From Meandrina meandrites (taxonomy: Eukaryota; Cnidaria; Anthozoa; Scleractinia; Meandrinidae), in assembly GCA_963693305.1 (NCBI GenBank), contig OY855906.1, positions 22,721,789-22,785,788 on the forward strand: a DNA stretch of 64,000 nt. The letters run 5' to 3'. The notes under the pieces were generated by a model. It did no database searches, was not told the origin of the DNA, and worked only from the letters and a program-made list of their open reading frames with translations. A program made the translations under genes and the position numbers. Below are positions 11,301 through 22,676 of the stretch, one piece after another. Every line of letters starts with the position of its first letter. Position 1 is the first letter of the stretch.

Positions 11301-14300
11301 TTTCGCCTACGTTTATCGTGGTTTGCCTACGTTAACTTTATTGTAAAAAAACGTTTATCGTCCTTTGCCTACGTTTACTTCGTTTGCCAACGTTTAACTT
11401 CGCTTACCTACGTTTACCTTCATTTGCCGAAGTTTAACTTCGTTTGCCTTCAATTAACTTTGTTTGCCTTCGTTTAACTTCGTTTGCCTACGTTTATGCT
11501 CGTTTGGCTACGTTTAGTTTCATTTACCTACGTTTATCGTCGTTTGCCTGCAGTTAACTTCGTTTGCCTGCGTTTAACCTCGTTTGACTACCTTTAACTT
11601 CGTTCGCCTACGTTTGTTCTCGTTTGCCTACGTTTAACTTCGTTTGCCTACGTTTATCGTTGTTTGCCTACGTTAACTTTGTTGTAAAAAAACCGTACGC
11701 AAAGGAAGTAAAACATAGGCAAACGAAGTTAAACGTAAGCAAACGACGATAAACGGAGGGAAACAAAGTTAAACGTAGGCAAACGAAGTTAAGCGAAGGA
11801 AAACGTTTCCCAACGTTTAACTTCGTTTACCAACGTTTACCTTCATGTGCCGAAGTTTAAATTCGTTTGCCTTCGTTTAACTTCGTTTGCCTACGTTTCT
11901 CGTTTGGCTACGGTTAAGTTCGTTTACCTACGTTTATCGTCGTTTGGCTGCGTTTAACTTCGTTTGTCCTAAGTTTAACATCGTTTGACTACCTTGAAGT
12001 TCGTTGGCCTACGTTTAACTTCGTTTACCTAAGTTTATAATTTTTTTTTTTACCTTTAACTTCGTTTGCTTTTGTTTATCCTGGTTTGCCTACATTTAAG
12101 TTCGTGTCTCTACGTTTAACCTCGTTTGCCTACGTTTAACTTCGTTGAACTTCGTTTTTCTACGTTCAACTTCGTTTGCCTGTGTTCATCGTTGATTGCC
12201 TACCTTTAACTTTGTTTGTCTACGTTTAACTTCGTTCGCCTACCTTTGTCTTCGTTTGCCTACGTTTAATTTCGTTAAATGTGGCCAAACGAACTTAAAT
12301 GTAGGGAACCAAACTTAAAGGCAGGCAAACGATGATAAACGGTGGAAAACGAAGTTAAGGGTAGGTAAACGAAGTTAATCGTAGGCAAACGAAGTTAAAC
12401 GTAGGGAAACGAAGATAAACGTGGGAAAACGAAGTTCAGCGAAGGAGAACGTTTGCTACGTTCATCTTCGTTTTCCTACGTTTATCGTCCTTTGCCTACC
12501 TTTTCCTCGCTTGCAAACGTTTAACTTCGTTTACCTACGGTTTACCTTTATTTGCCGAAGTTTAATTTCGCTTGCCTTTGTTTAACTTCGTTTGCCTACG
12601 TTTATCCTCGTTTTGCTACCTTTAAGTTCGTTTACCTTTATCGTCGTTTGCCTACGTTTAACTTCGTTTGCCTAAGTTTAACATCGTTTGTCTACCTTTA
12701 ACTTCGTTTGCCTTCGTTTAACCTCGTATATCGTCGTTTACCTACCTTTAACTTCGTTTGCCTACGTTTAACTTCGTTTATCTTCGATTCTCTACGTTCA
12801 CCTTTCATTGCTTCGTTTAACTTCGCGTCTCCACCTTTAACTTCGTTTACCTACGTTCAACTTCCTCTGGCTACGTTTATTGTCGTTTGCCTACGTTTAA
12901 CTTCGTTTGCCTACCTTTGACTTCGTTTGTGTACGTTTAATTTCATTGGCCTAAGTTTAACTTCTTTTTTTGCGTTAAAATTCGTTTGCCTACGGCCTTT
13001 AAGTTCGTTTCGCTACGTTTAACTTCTTTTGCCTACGTTTATCGTGGTTTGCCTACGTTAACTTTATTGTAAAAAAAACGTTTATCGTCCTTTGCCTACG
13101 TTTACTTCGTTTGCCAACGTTTAACTTCGCTTACCTACGTTTACCTTCATTTGCCGAAGTTTAACTTCGTTTGCCTTCAATTAACTTTGTTTGCCTTCGT
13201 CTAACTTCGTTTGCCTACGTTTATGCTCGTTTGGCTACGTTTAGTTTCGGTTACCTACGTTTATCGTCGTTTGCCTGCAGTTAACTTCGTTTGCCTGCGT
13301 TTAACATCGTTTGACTACCTTTAACTTCGTTCGCCTACGTTTGTTCTCGTTTGCCTACGTTTAACTTCGTTTGCCTAAGTTTAACATCGTTTGTCTACGT
13401 TTAACTTCGTTTGCCTACGTTTAACTTTGTTTATCTTCGATTCTCTACGTTCACCTTTCATTGCTTCTTTTAACTTCGCGTCTCCACCTTTAGCTTCGTT
13501 TACCTACGTTCAACTTCCTTTGGCTACGTTTATTGTCGTTTGCCTACGTTTAACTTCGTTTGCCTACCTTTAACTTCGTTTGTGTACGTTTCATTTCATT
13601 CGCCTAAGTTTAACTTCTTTTTTTGCGTTAGAATTCGATTGCCTACGGCCTTTAACTTCGTTTGGCTACGTTTAACTTCTTTCGCCTACGTTTATCGTGG
13701 TTTGCCTACGTTAACTTTATTGTAAAAAAACGTTTATCGTCCTTTGCCTACGTTTACTTCGTTTGCCAACGTTTAACTTCGCTTACCTACGTTTACCTTC
13801 ATTTGCCGAAGTTTAACTTCGTTTGCCTTCAATTAACTTTGTTTTCCTTCGTTTAACTTCGTTTGCCTACGTTTATGCTCGTTTGGCTACGTTTAGTTTC
13901 GTTTACCTACGTTTATCGTCGTTTGCCTGCAGTTAACTTCGTTTGCCTGCGTTTAACATTGTTTGACAACCTTTAACTTCGCTCGCCTACGTTTGTTCTC
14001 GTTTGCCTACGTTTAACTTCGTTTGCCAACGTTTATCGTTGTTTGCCTACGTTAACTTTGTTGTAAAAAAACGTACGCAAAGGAAGTAAAACGTAGGCAA
14101 ACGAAGTTAAACGTAAGCAAACGACGATAAACGGATGGAAACAAAGTTAAACGTAGGCAAACGAAGTTAAACGAAGGAAAACGTTTGCCAACGTTTAACT
14201 TCGTTTACCAACGTTTACCTTCATGTGCCGAAGTTTAAATTCGTTTGCCTTCGTTTAACTTCGTTTTCCTACGTTTCTCGTTTGGCTACGGTTAAGTTCG

Positions 14301-14948
14301 TTTACCTACGTTTATCGTCGTTTGGCTGCGTTTAACTTCGTTTGTCCTAAGTTTAACATCGTTTGACTACCTTGAAGTTCGTTGGCCTACGTTTAACTTC
14401 GTTTACCTAAGTTTATCATTGTTTTTTTACCTTTAACTTCGTTTGCTTTTGTTTAACCCGGTTTGCCTACATTTAAGTTCGTGTCTCTACGTTTAACCTC
14501 GTTTGCCTACGTTTAACTTCGTTGAACTTCGTTTTTCTACCTTCAACTTCGTTTGCCTGTGTTCATCGTTGATTGCCTACCTTTAACTTTGTTTGTCTAC
14601 GTTTAACTTCGTTCGCCTACCTTTGTCTTCGTTTGCCTACGTTTAATTTCGTTTCCTTACGGACTTTAACTTCGTTTGCCTACGTTTAACTTCGTTTCCC
14701 TACGGCCCTTAACTTCATTTGCCTTTGTTTTACTTCGTTTGCCTTAGTTTATCCTCGTTTGACTATGTTTAAGTTCTTTTACCTACCTTTATCGTCGTTT
14801 GCCTGCGTTTAACTTCGTTTGCCTAAGTTTAGCATCGTTTGTCTACCCTTAACTTCGTTTGCCTACGTTTATCCTCGTTTGGCTACGTCTAACATCGTTT
14901 ACCTACGTTTATCGTCGTTTGCCTCCGTTTAACTTCGTTAGCCTAAGC
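8302..14948. repeat. CGTTT satellite with higher-order repeats and inverted sub-blocks
   Basis: A 6.6-kb array of a 20-bp unit (consensus near GCCTACGTTTAACTTCGTTT) with many variants (TATCGTCG, CTACC, GGCTAC). A diagnostic stretch AAATGTGGCCAAACGAACTT recurs at about 8594, 10421 and 12277, so units are organised in higher-order repeats of about 1.83-1.86 kb; the last is longer because it includes an additional internal duplication (the segment seen near 9195, 11035 and 12760 appears again near 13410). Within each unit the repeat flips strand in short blocks (for example about 8350-8760, 9850-9950, 10421-10590, 11690-11810), so single strands could fold. Open frames in the array are artefacts of the period. 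Confidence 0.95.
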
Positions 14949-14982
14949 TAATAGCAGAGCTCCTTCGCGCGAAGCGCTAGCA

Positions 14983-15115
14983 GAGCACCATGGGTAAGAA
15001 TTTTTGGTAAACCCATGAGGCCGAGAAAATTTGGTGCGTACGCCCGCCCGCCCTCGCGCGTCTACAGACTCTCGGAGAGCGGGAGTGGCGTCCTAAGGCA
15101 GCCCGACCGGGGATG
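14983..15115. repeat. Satellite-associated GC-rich block, copy 1
   Basis: Starts GAGCACCATGGGTAAGAA, continues TTTTGGTAAACC and ACAGACTCT(C/G)GGAGAG. A second copy with the same order of boxes is at 47147-47290, next to the other CGTTT satellite. Not coding as far as I can see. Confidence 0.75.
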
Positions 15116-15670
15116 GTGTGAGGAAAATAGGAAAGTCAGAGAAAAGTAACAAATACTCCAGAAAAATAGGTGTGAAAAAACTGGGAAAAAGTAAGTTCCA
15201 GAAAAAATTTGAGAAAAAAAAGCAGGGAGAATTTGGTGAAATCGTCAGAAAAATCGATAAAAACGTCAGAAGATATTCGTGAAACTGTCGGAAAATAATT
15301 GACAGGAAATTCGAAAAAATAGAACAATAATCGAAAATAATCGAGAAAAATGTCAAAAAAAGGTGAGAAAAAGTTTTTTTCTCGGCTCTTTCTCGTCTTT
15401 TTTCTCCTCTTGTTTTCCCGCCTTTTTTCGGAAAATTTTAATTAAATTCTAAACCCGACATTGTTTACTTTCTCTCCGGTTTTTACATGAATTTTTTTCC
15501 TTTTTTTTCCTGGAGGTTATTTTTTTCCTGACTATTACTCGCCTTTTCTCTTGTTTTTTTTGTCCAGTTTTATCTCCAATTTTTTTCCAACTTTTTTTCG
15601 TGAAAGTCAGAAAAATTTTTTTGAGAAAACAAGGCAGGGGGAATTGGGTTAAAAAGTTGAGAAAAAATTT
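15116..15670. repeat. Purine-/pyrimidine-rich degenerate repeat, copy beside satellite 1
   Basis: Repeats of GAAAAA-TCGG/AGAAAA and, further right, CTCG-TTTTTT motifs, the same family as 5627-5990 and 46790-47140. No gene. Confidence 0.65.
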
Positions 15671-15714
15671 GGGAAAACGTCCGAAAAATCCATAATAAAC
15701 CCCTTATCACTTTT

Positions 15715-16160
15715 CTTTCCCAATCTTAACAATCCTTGTCCCTTTTTGGTTTATTATTTCTTCTTTGATGTTTTTTCAGCTTAGTAAACTATTATTTTGA
15801 GGTTTCCTTCTGTGTGAAAGCATTTCTGTGCAACGCATAATAACCCTATATCACTTTTTAAGTTATTCATTCGTAATCCGTCTCAATCTTTCCCAATCTT
15901 AACCATCCTTGTTCCTCTTTGGTTTATTACTTCTTCTTTGATGTTTTTCTACCTTAGAGAGCTATTATTTTGAGGTTTCCTTCTCTGTGAAAGCATTTCT
16001 GTGTAACGCATAATAGCCCTACATAACTTTTCAAGTTCTTCGTTCGTAATCCGTCTAAATCTTTCCCAATCTTAACCACCCTCGTTCGTGTTTGGTTTAT
16101 TATTACTTCTTTGGTGTTTTTCAACCGAGCAAACTATTATTTGGAAGTTTCTTTTGATTT
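15715..16160. repeat. 173-bp tandem repeat, about 2.6 copies
   Basis: CTTTCCCAATCTTAAC marks unit starts at 15715, 15888 and 16061. Units include TTTGGTTTATTA and GAAAGCATTTCTGTG boxes; the last copy is cut short near 16160. Confidence 0.85.
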
Positions 16161-17043
16161 GAAAGTAAAACTTGACATAGCATCTAAACAGCAAATCTAT
16201 TTCGACGAGGTGCTCACGTTTGAAATCAAATTCACTTCAGCGGTTAATTTACCTTCAACTTTTAGTTGATAATTTTCTCAGCACCACTTTTTTAAAAACT
16301 AAAACCTTTATCTTTTTAAACAGTATTTCTGTTGTTTTAAGGTATTTAAATAGAAAGACGAAAAGAGAAGAAATGGCAATAGATTTTTAACATTAATACT
16401 ACATAGCTTATTTTTGTGGCAAATGATAAATAGAATTGTCCAGAGTTTTGTGGGTAGAACGTGTGTTTTGTTTCTCGAATTTATAGCGGGTACATTTCAT
16501 TTCATATTACATAACGAGTAGGCCTCTTTAGAAAGACAAAATAAAGATTGAGCAAACCTCCAACATCGTTCCCAGGGTCCTCTCCTCTGAGAGAGACTGG
16601 AAGGAGGTTGTGCAAACGAGGTTGTGCAAACCTCAATTTCAAAACTGCGCCTGCTAATTGATGGTTTGCAACCACTTGACAAGGCGGCCATGTTGGTGGA
16701 TAAGACAAACCTTTTTCGCAGAATTTGCATAATAATTTCCAAGCGGAGGAAAACACTTTTTTCATGTCCAATAGCATGGCTGCTGTAACGTAGGCTGCAA
16801 GCCAGCACATTTTTTGCTGACCCTCCCCCACCCCCTTACCCACTTCCTTTATTAACTTATTGACTATGCGTGCAGAAATCTACTTGACCCCTCCCCATCC
16901 CCTGCCTTCTTTTTCCAGTTCTACACCTTCGCCCTATTAATATTTGACTAGAAAAAATCCAAATCGAAAAACGCTTGTGAAACTCAGAATTAGTAATCAC
17001 AAACTCCTGATTGAAACAGGAAGATATAACAATATCTCCAGAA
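16161..17043. other. No supported gene
   Basis: Two overlapping minus-strand open frames at about 16497-16843 lack recognisable domains and are not called. The sequence precedes the 17.1-kb palindrome and may include the old insertion-site flank. Confidence 0.35.
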
Positions 17044-17229
17044 CACACATATAAACTACTAGTTCTGGCGCATCGAGTAGAACAAAAGCTTCATGATATC
17101 TAACAAACCTGTTTTCTCAAGAAACTCGTCTCCCATGCTCGCCTCGTTTCTTGAGAAAAAGCTTTGTTAGATATCATGAAGCTTTTGTTCTACTCGATGC
17201 GCCAGAACCCAGTAGTTTAAATGTGTGTG
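17044..17229. repeat. 186-bp near-perfect palindrome, probable hairpin terminus of a second Polinton-like element
   Basis: The arms begin ACACACATATAAACTACT at the left and end AGTAGTTTAAATGTGTGTG at the right, and the long inner arm including GGCGCATCGAGTAGAACAAA, AAGCTTCATGATATCTAAC and CTCAAGAAACG is mirrored with very few mismatches around a roughly 20-bp centre. It lies 175 bp upstream of a PolB-like start codon. The intact Polinton at 26720 has the same arrangement (202-bp palindrome, then about 190 bp, then PolB), although the sequences differ. That parallel is the basis for calling it a terminus. Confidence 0.6.
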
Positions 17230-17403
17230 AGAAAATAACGCAAACATGGAAGTAAACAAAGCGCGTGACCCCAAGCCTATCGAGCGAGCGGATGTGCCAC
17301 AAAAATATTCCCTGTTGAAGAAATGTCTGCACTGTCTATATGCAAAAGTGCGCTAGAATTATTTTCCAATTGAAGAATTATCTGCACAAGTATATACGCC
17401 GAG

Positions 17404-18882
17404 ATGGCAGCCGCGAGATTTTCGTCCAATGTTCTGCAAATGTTTTACGGTCCAATAACGAGGGAGCAAAACAGAAACCTTTCTCAACCATTAGAACCTG
17501 AACTGGTTGTTTTATATGAAGTGTTTAATATAAGCCAAAATAATTTCCAGGAATGGCTTCGTGTTTGGATAATGATTGTATCCAAAACAAATCCAAATAA
17601 TAAAGATCTTTTAATGTTTGCAAGAGAAAATAAAGCAAAGTTCACTGATTTGGTTAAACAAGAAATCCTTAAGTTAAACAGCGTAAAAGTAAGTTTTGGG
17701 CTACAAGTAAAGTTTTCCATAGAAAAAAACGGTGAAACGCAACACATGAAGCATTATTTTAAAGAAGAAGAACCGCATGTTTTCAACAGGCATGATAAAG
17801 AACTGATAGAACAAAAATATGATGAATTCATTGAAAGAATAAAGGGAGAAATAGAAAACTGGTCTGTGAAGGGATCAGAATGGGAAGTGGAAAGGATAGA
17901 GACTGCGTACGTGAATGTCGCACGCTATCAGCCACTGCGCGGAGGAACTTATTTACCTCTTCCAGCCAATCTGGCAAAAAAGAAGGCAATAATCAACGTG
18001 AAAAACAGAGATAACGAATGTTTGAAGTGGGCACTCAGAGCCGCTTTATTTCCTCCACAAGATGGAAAGGACCCGCAAAGACCAAGCAAATATCCGGTTA
18101 ACGATGGTATTAATTATGGGGGCATCGATTTCCCAACACTGGTAAAACAGATAGACAAGCTTGAAGCTCAGAACAAAAAACTGGCAATAAACGTATTTGG
18201 CTGGGAAAACAATTATATGATTGTGCACAGGATAAGCAGAAAAGAACCGGATGTACCTAGGATAAAGCTGATGTTAATTGAGTCAGGGGAAATTCAGCAC
18301 TATTGTTACGTAAAAAGAGAAAGCGCTTTGCTGTTTGATAAGTCAATAAATAGTAAAACTTTCTATTGCATGATGTGCTTAACTCGTTTCACAAGAGCGG
18401 AGTTGCTGGAGAACCACAAAAATTATTGCAATGGTGTGAACGGCAGGCCGACAAGGATTAAGATGCCAGAAGAGGGGAAAAACACCTTTTCTTTCCAAAA
18501 TCGTCACAAACAGATAAAGATGCCATATGTGATATATGCGGACTTTGAGGCTTTAGTCCAAAAGATTCCTGGCTGTGAGCGTGTGCCAGAGAGCAAGCAA
18601 AAAAGCTACACACACAAGACCGAATGGCATGAGGCATGCGGGTATTCTTACATGGTTGTGAGAAGCGACGGTGAAGTTTTAGGGTCCAAAGTTTACAGGG
18701 GTGAAAACGCGGTGAGAACATTTTTAAGTGGCACTCTGCAAGAAGAGGTGAAAATAAGAGAGAGTTTGGCCGCATCAAAGCCGATAGTGATGACGGCCAA
18801 AGACTGGGAAAAATTAAAAAATGCAACTGATTGCCATATTTGTAACAAAACTATGATAAAAGGTAGTCACTTGAAGGGATAG
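17404..18882 (+). pseudogene. N-terminal part of a second DNA polymerase B (protein-primed type), truncated
   Basis: An ATG-initiated frame of 492 codons. The N-terminal 200 residues resemble the poorly characterised leader of invertebrate transposon/plasmid-type PolB proteins (LPANLAKKKAIINVKN, then a Cys/Trp segment NECLKWALRAALFPP around residue 205-220). Residues about 322-343 form a C2H2-like zinc motif (C-x2-C...H-x4-C). The exonuclease I motif is visible at D380-x-E382 (YVIYADFEAL). Near the C-terminus a Cys-x2-Cys pair (CHICNK) may start a treble-clef/HNH-like insert. The frame ends at TAG 18880-18882 before Exo II, Exo III and all polymerase motifs, and I cannot find these downstream, so the gene is truncated, likely by the rearrangement that preceded the LINE insertion at 19172. 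It is only distantly similar to the PolB at 28147, so it represents a different lineage and not a duplicate. Confidence 0.7.
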
Positions 18883-19007
18883 ACGAGAAGGCCCTTCTTC
18901 CTTCTGTGACATTTCATGTACCAAACACGAAGTTTTTTTTAATTCAAATAAAAAACAAGAAGTATTTTTTTCAAATACTAAGAAAGAAGAAGAAAGAAAA
19001 TTAATGT

Positions 19008-19081
19008 GCAGAAACTGGGAGTCGAACCAACAGCCTTCGACCTAGGAAGCATTCATTGATCCACTACACCATCGAAGCGCC
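19008..19081 (-). tRNA. tRNA-like sequence (possible tRNA-Pro AGG pseudogene or SINE head)
   Basis: On the minus strand the 74-nt segment contains a perfect A box (TGGTGTAGTGG) and a perfect B box (GGTTCGACTCC), correctly spaced. A 7-nt loop CTAGGTC between near-complementary arms (CTTC/GAAG) would present anticodon AGG. The acceptor stem pairs poorly and the T stem has mismatches, so a functional tRNA is doubtful; a tRNA-derived repeat with RNA polymerase III promoter boxes is equally likely. Confidence 0.4.
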
Positions 19082-19318
19082 AGCTGCTGGATTTCGAATT
19101 TTTTTAGTTTAAATACTACAAGTCTAAGTTTATGTAATGCAGTGTCACCCAAACCACAAAATAAAAGCTAACCTACAACCAATTTCAAGGAGGCTTTAGA
19201 CATCGATCTTGCGATAAAGAATTTCATTGAAGATATTTTCATATTTAGTCATCTTCTGTCGCCCCTTCTCCCCCTGATCAATGTTGTCCGAATTTCAGGA
19301 TTCTATTCAAACCTTTAA

Positions 19319-20476
19319 GGTCTCTCTCTACAGTTTTTTCTGGACCATACCAAACATTTTCATTTGGCGGTTTAGCAAACTTCCCGGACTTGAATCGATG
19401 TGAAATTTACACCAGATATTGGAATTGGATTGAAGTTTGATATGATGTATTTTTTAGGAAAATCGATATTTCCATGGTAACGATAAACAGAAAAACTAGA
19501 TATCAGTTAAACTTGAATTCTACGCGAATAAGATTTGACGTAGAAAAACTAGCACCAGTATCTGAAACTTTGGTGTACTGCATATCAAATACACAAGAAT
19601 AAAAAAAATCTTATGTTTGATTTCAAATAAACATTCCATCTTGATAAATACAGTTCGTTGCTATTGTTTTCAATATTGTGTTTTTTCCCTCACTCTTTTG
19701 CTCACTCGATGGAATGTAAAAAAACATTGATTTGAATATTTTAGCATAAATTGCGAACGCTGAATTTGTAACGAAACATTTTCGTTTGTTCGAACGCCTT
19801 CTTTAAGGATAAATTTGGACGTGTTCCAGTAAATCAACGTTAATAAAACTTTGGAATTAAATTCTTTGCATTATCAAGCATGTGTTGCGAAAGTTTTAAA
19901 AAATTCGTTGGAGCCGTTTTGGAGATTTTCGGAAAAGCGCGAAAAGTAGAAAATTTACCAAAAATTACATTGGTAGTGACCGTATGAAAAAATCCAATTC
20001 TCGGGATCACGATAACGAAAATTAACTAAAGTTTCACGGCGACGAAATATAAGTTTAATACACATTTTAGTGTTATTTCGAAGTAATTTCATCAAAGCAG
20101 TGTCTGCGTGTCGGTCCGTTTATCATTATAATGCTAAAAGCATGGTTTGAAATATATTTTTGATTTATTCGAAATCAAACATACATTTTTTTTATTCTTG
20201 TATATTTGATGTGCAGTACACCATAGTTTCAGATTCTGGTGTTAGTTTTTTTTACATCAAATCTTATTCGTGTAGAATTCCAGTTTAACTGATATCTTGT
20301 TTTTCTGTTTGTCGTTGCCATGGAAATATCGATTTTCCTAAAAAATATTTCATATCAAACTTCAATCGAACTCCAATATCTGGTGTAAATTTCACATCGA
20401 TCCGAGTCCGGGAAGTTTGCTAAGCGGCCAAACGAAAATGTTTGGTATGGTCCAGAAAAAACTGTAGAGAGACACC
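19319..20476. mobile_element. 1158-bp TTAA MITE with about 300-bp TIRs, inserted in the LINE 5' UTR
   Basis: Left end GGTCTCTCTCTACAG and right end CTGTAGAGAGACACC are inverted, and the homology continues through the ACCATACCAAACATTTTC box to the CAAATAAACATTCC/TCAAACATACA region, so TIRs are about 300 bp. TTAA flanks it at 19315-19318 and 20477-20480. The homologous LINE fragment at 42715-43134 has a single TTAA (42858-42861) exactly at this point and no insert, proving a clean insertion. No transposase ORF; the core is AT-rich. Confidence 0.9.
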
Positions 20477-20758
20477 TTAAGCAACAACTTTGAAATGGGG
20501 AGGGGGGCTTAGGATAAAAAGACATTTGTTTATTCTTCGAGCGAAGGCATGTTTTCAAAGAATAATTCAATTTTCGGGTGAGTGTTTCCAGAATGTTGAA
20601 ACTTGTTGTCTCGGAGAGTATTAACTCTTTACAGCTGTTGCTTTGACAAGAACAAAATTTGCAGTACTTTATCTTTTCAGTGCGACCTTTTCAAAAGGCA
20701 GTCTTTCACTTTTCTTAGTTTGCGCGTTTCAAAATGGCACAATAGAAAATTGATTTTG

Positions 20759-21508
20759 ATGGACTTAGTACTGTCCAAATTGGATAATATAGAAAGCAGG
20801 CTGAACAGTGTGTGCTCGTCAGTAGCCAACATGGAAGAAGCGTTAACCAACCTTGAAAAAGATGTTGCAGACCTGAAAGTTAAAACTGAAGGCAACGAAA
20901 CAGACGCAAGTCAGCTCAAAGAAAGGGTGGATTTTAACGAGGGTTATATTGCGGAGGCGAAACGTGATGCGGCGGCTGTAAAACTAGAAGCAGAGAAACT
21001 TAAAATGAACCTGCTGTATTTTGAAACTTACAATAGGAGAGAAAATTTAAAGTTCTTTGGAATAGAGGAAAATACAAGTAACGTCGCCGAAGACACCGGA
21101 GACGCGAATATGGATGGTTCGCCGCATATGACCGAAGACACAAAGCAAGTCATGTATAACTTTCTGGAGCAAGAGTTGAAGATCAGCAACGCTAGAGACA
21201 GGATAGAGTTGCAAAGGATCCACCGTCTGGGCAAGCCAAATGATAAAGGTCCTAGACGAATTATTGCTAGATTTCTGCGCTACACTGATAGAGAAGAAGT
21301 TATGTCACAAGCCCGCAAGCATCTGAAGGGAAAAGATTTCTCCGTCTTCGATGATATTCCAAAGGAACTTTATGACTTAAGGAAAAAATAGCGAGATAAA
21401 CTTAAAGATGCAAGGAAGAAGGGTCACACAGCGTTTTTCAGTAAGAAATATCCGGACAGATTATATATTGATGGAAAATTTATTTCTCAAGACGAGCCTT
21501 TCGCTTAA
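20759..21508 (+). pseudogene. LINE ORF1 (coiled-coil RNA-binding protein), internal stop
   Basis: I place the start at ATG 20759 (MDLVLSKLDNIESRL), since the open frame upstream reads 5' UTR that is shared with a non-coding copy at 43 kb. The first 100 residues have heptad-like Leu/Val spacing (coiled coil, NMEEALTNLEKDVADLKV), followed by an RRM-like segment with YNRRENLKFFGI and RIELQRIHRLGK, the hallmarks of L1/Tx1 ORF1p, which trimerises and binds the element RNA. A TAG at 21389-21391 stops the frame after DLRKK; the same frame is open to TAA 21506-21508 and still reads as the normal C-terminal domain, so the TAG is a late nonsense mutation. Confidence 0.8.
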
Positions 21509-21580
21509 ATTTACATATGTAGATTTTGGACAGGTTCTTTTTTTTTGCATGCCTTTTCTCACCTAATACTTGTCACTTAA

Positions 21581-22240
21581 GGTGGCTCGAAGGGGTTTAG
21601 ATATTCCTGTCTTTGGTATTCTATTGCAGCTACACTAATAACGTTAAGGTTAAACTTTTAGTACAACTTTGTGAAGATTTTACCACTGAACAAATTGCAG
21701 TTGCTATGACGTCAAAATTTGTTGCCATGGCAACGTCATATGAGGTCAAAGATACCCTATTTTTTACAGTTTGAGGCTAATAACTTAAAAACTAGACGGT
21801 GAAAGTTTTTGTTTTTCATATATGTTTGCCTACTGGACAAAACAAACAATCTAACAATGTTTAAAAAAATTCTGTAGGTAGAGTTCAGAGCCACCTTAAA
21901 TTAGTGAAAAAATGACGTAGCTTCAAATCCTACCCACAGAATTTCTTTAAAATTTGTAAAAAATTTTCTTTCGTCATTTGGATAAAAATATATCAAAAAC
22001 AAGAACTTTCACCGAGTAGTTTTTGCGTTATTAGCCTCAAAAAGTCCAAAATAGGGTATCTTTGACCTCATATGACGTTGCCATGGCAACAAATTTTGAC
22101 GTCACAATGACGTCAATTTGTTCATTGGTAAAAGTTGTACAAGTTTGTACTAAAAGTTTTTCCTAAAAATTATTGGTATAGCTGTGATAGAACATCTAAA
22201 ATGGGCATGTCTAATACTGACTAAACTGTTATGAGCCACC
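21581..22240. mobile_element. Foldback or head-to-head TTAA MITE pair between LINE ORF1 and ORF2
   Basis: The ends are GGTGGCTCGAAG (left) and GAGCCACC (right), with TTAA at 21577-21580 and 22241-22244. An additional internal GAGCCACC+TTAA occurs at 21888-21899. The right half is an inverted, diverged copy of the left half (for example GACCTCATATGACG/CGTCATATGAGGTC and GTTGCCATGGCAAC), giving a near-full-length palindrome of two arms of about 315-340 bp. Either one foldback element or two related MITEs that share a TTAA. Confidence 0.75.
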
Positions 22241-22676
22241 TTAAATTTCTACTAAACACAAGCTCGATAAGCTGCAAAAACAAGACGAAATAATTACATC
22301 CTTAGCCGCCACAAAAGGAGCAGAACATCAAACACGCTATTTACCGATGGTGTGAAACTGCCCAAACAAAAACTTCGATGCACTGGGTAGGTAAGCAGTC
22401 AATATTCTTTCTTAGCTTTTTGTTTTGTAATTATGTGTTAGGTTGTCCAAGCTTTATACTTGTTATAGTCGCTCTATATGAGCGTGTCTTGTGGTTAGCT
22501 TTTAGATTAGTATTTGCTTCCAATGTTTGGAAGCTCCCATTTATATACAGAATTAGCTTGTTCAAGGATTATTATAGAAAACCGTTAATTTCAAACACCC
22601 GCATTATCTTCAACATGGCTGTGATACTTCAGCTGTTCCCAGGAATAATCTGTATTTCTAGACACCTTAAGGTTGC

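Noticed and set aside
8302..14948. CRISPR-like array of 20-bp repeats
   Set aside because: There are no unique spacers of constant length; the repeats are contiguous, degenerate and form higher-order units. It is a eukaryotic satellite.
20603..20758. N-terminal extension of LINE ORF1
   Set aside because: The same sequence occurs in the non-coding LINE fragment at 43 kb, and the coiled coil starts naturally at the ATG at 20759.
22378..22676. Hydrophobic open frame before ORF2
   Set aside because: It lies in the inter-ORF region, has no LINE domain and is probably chance AT-rich sequence.
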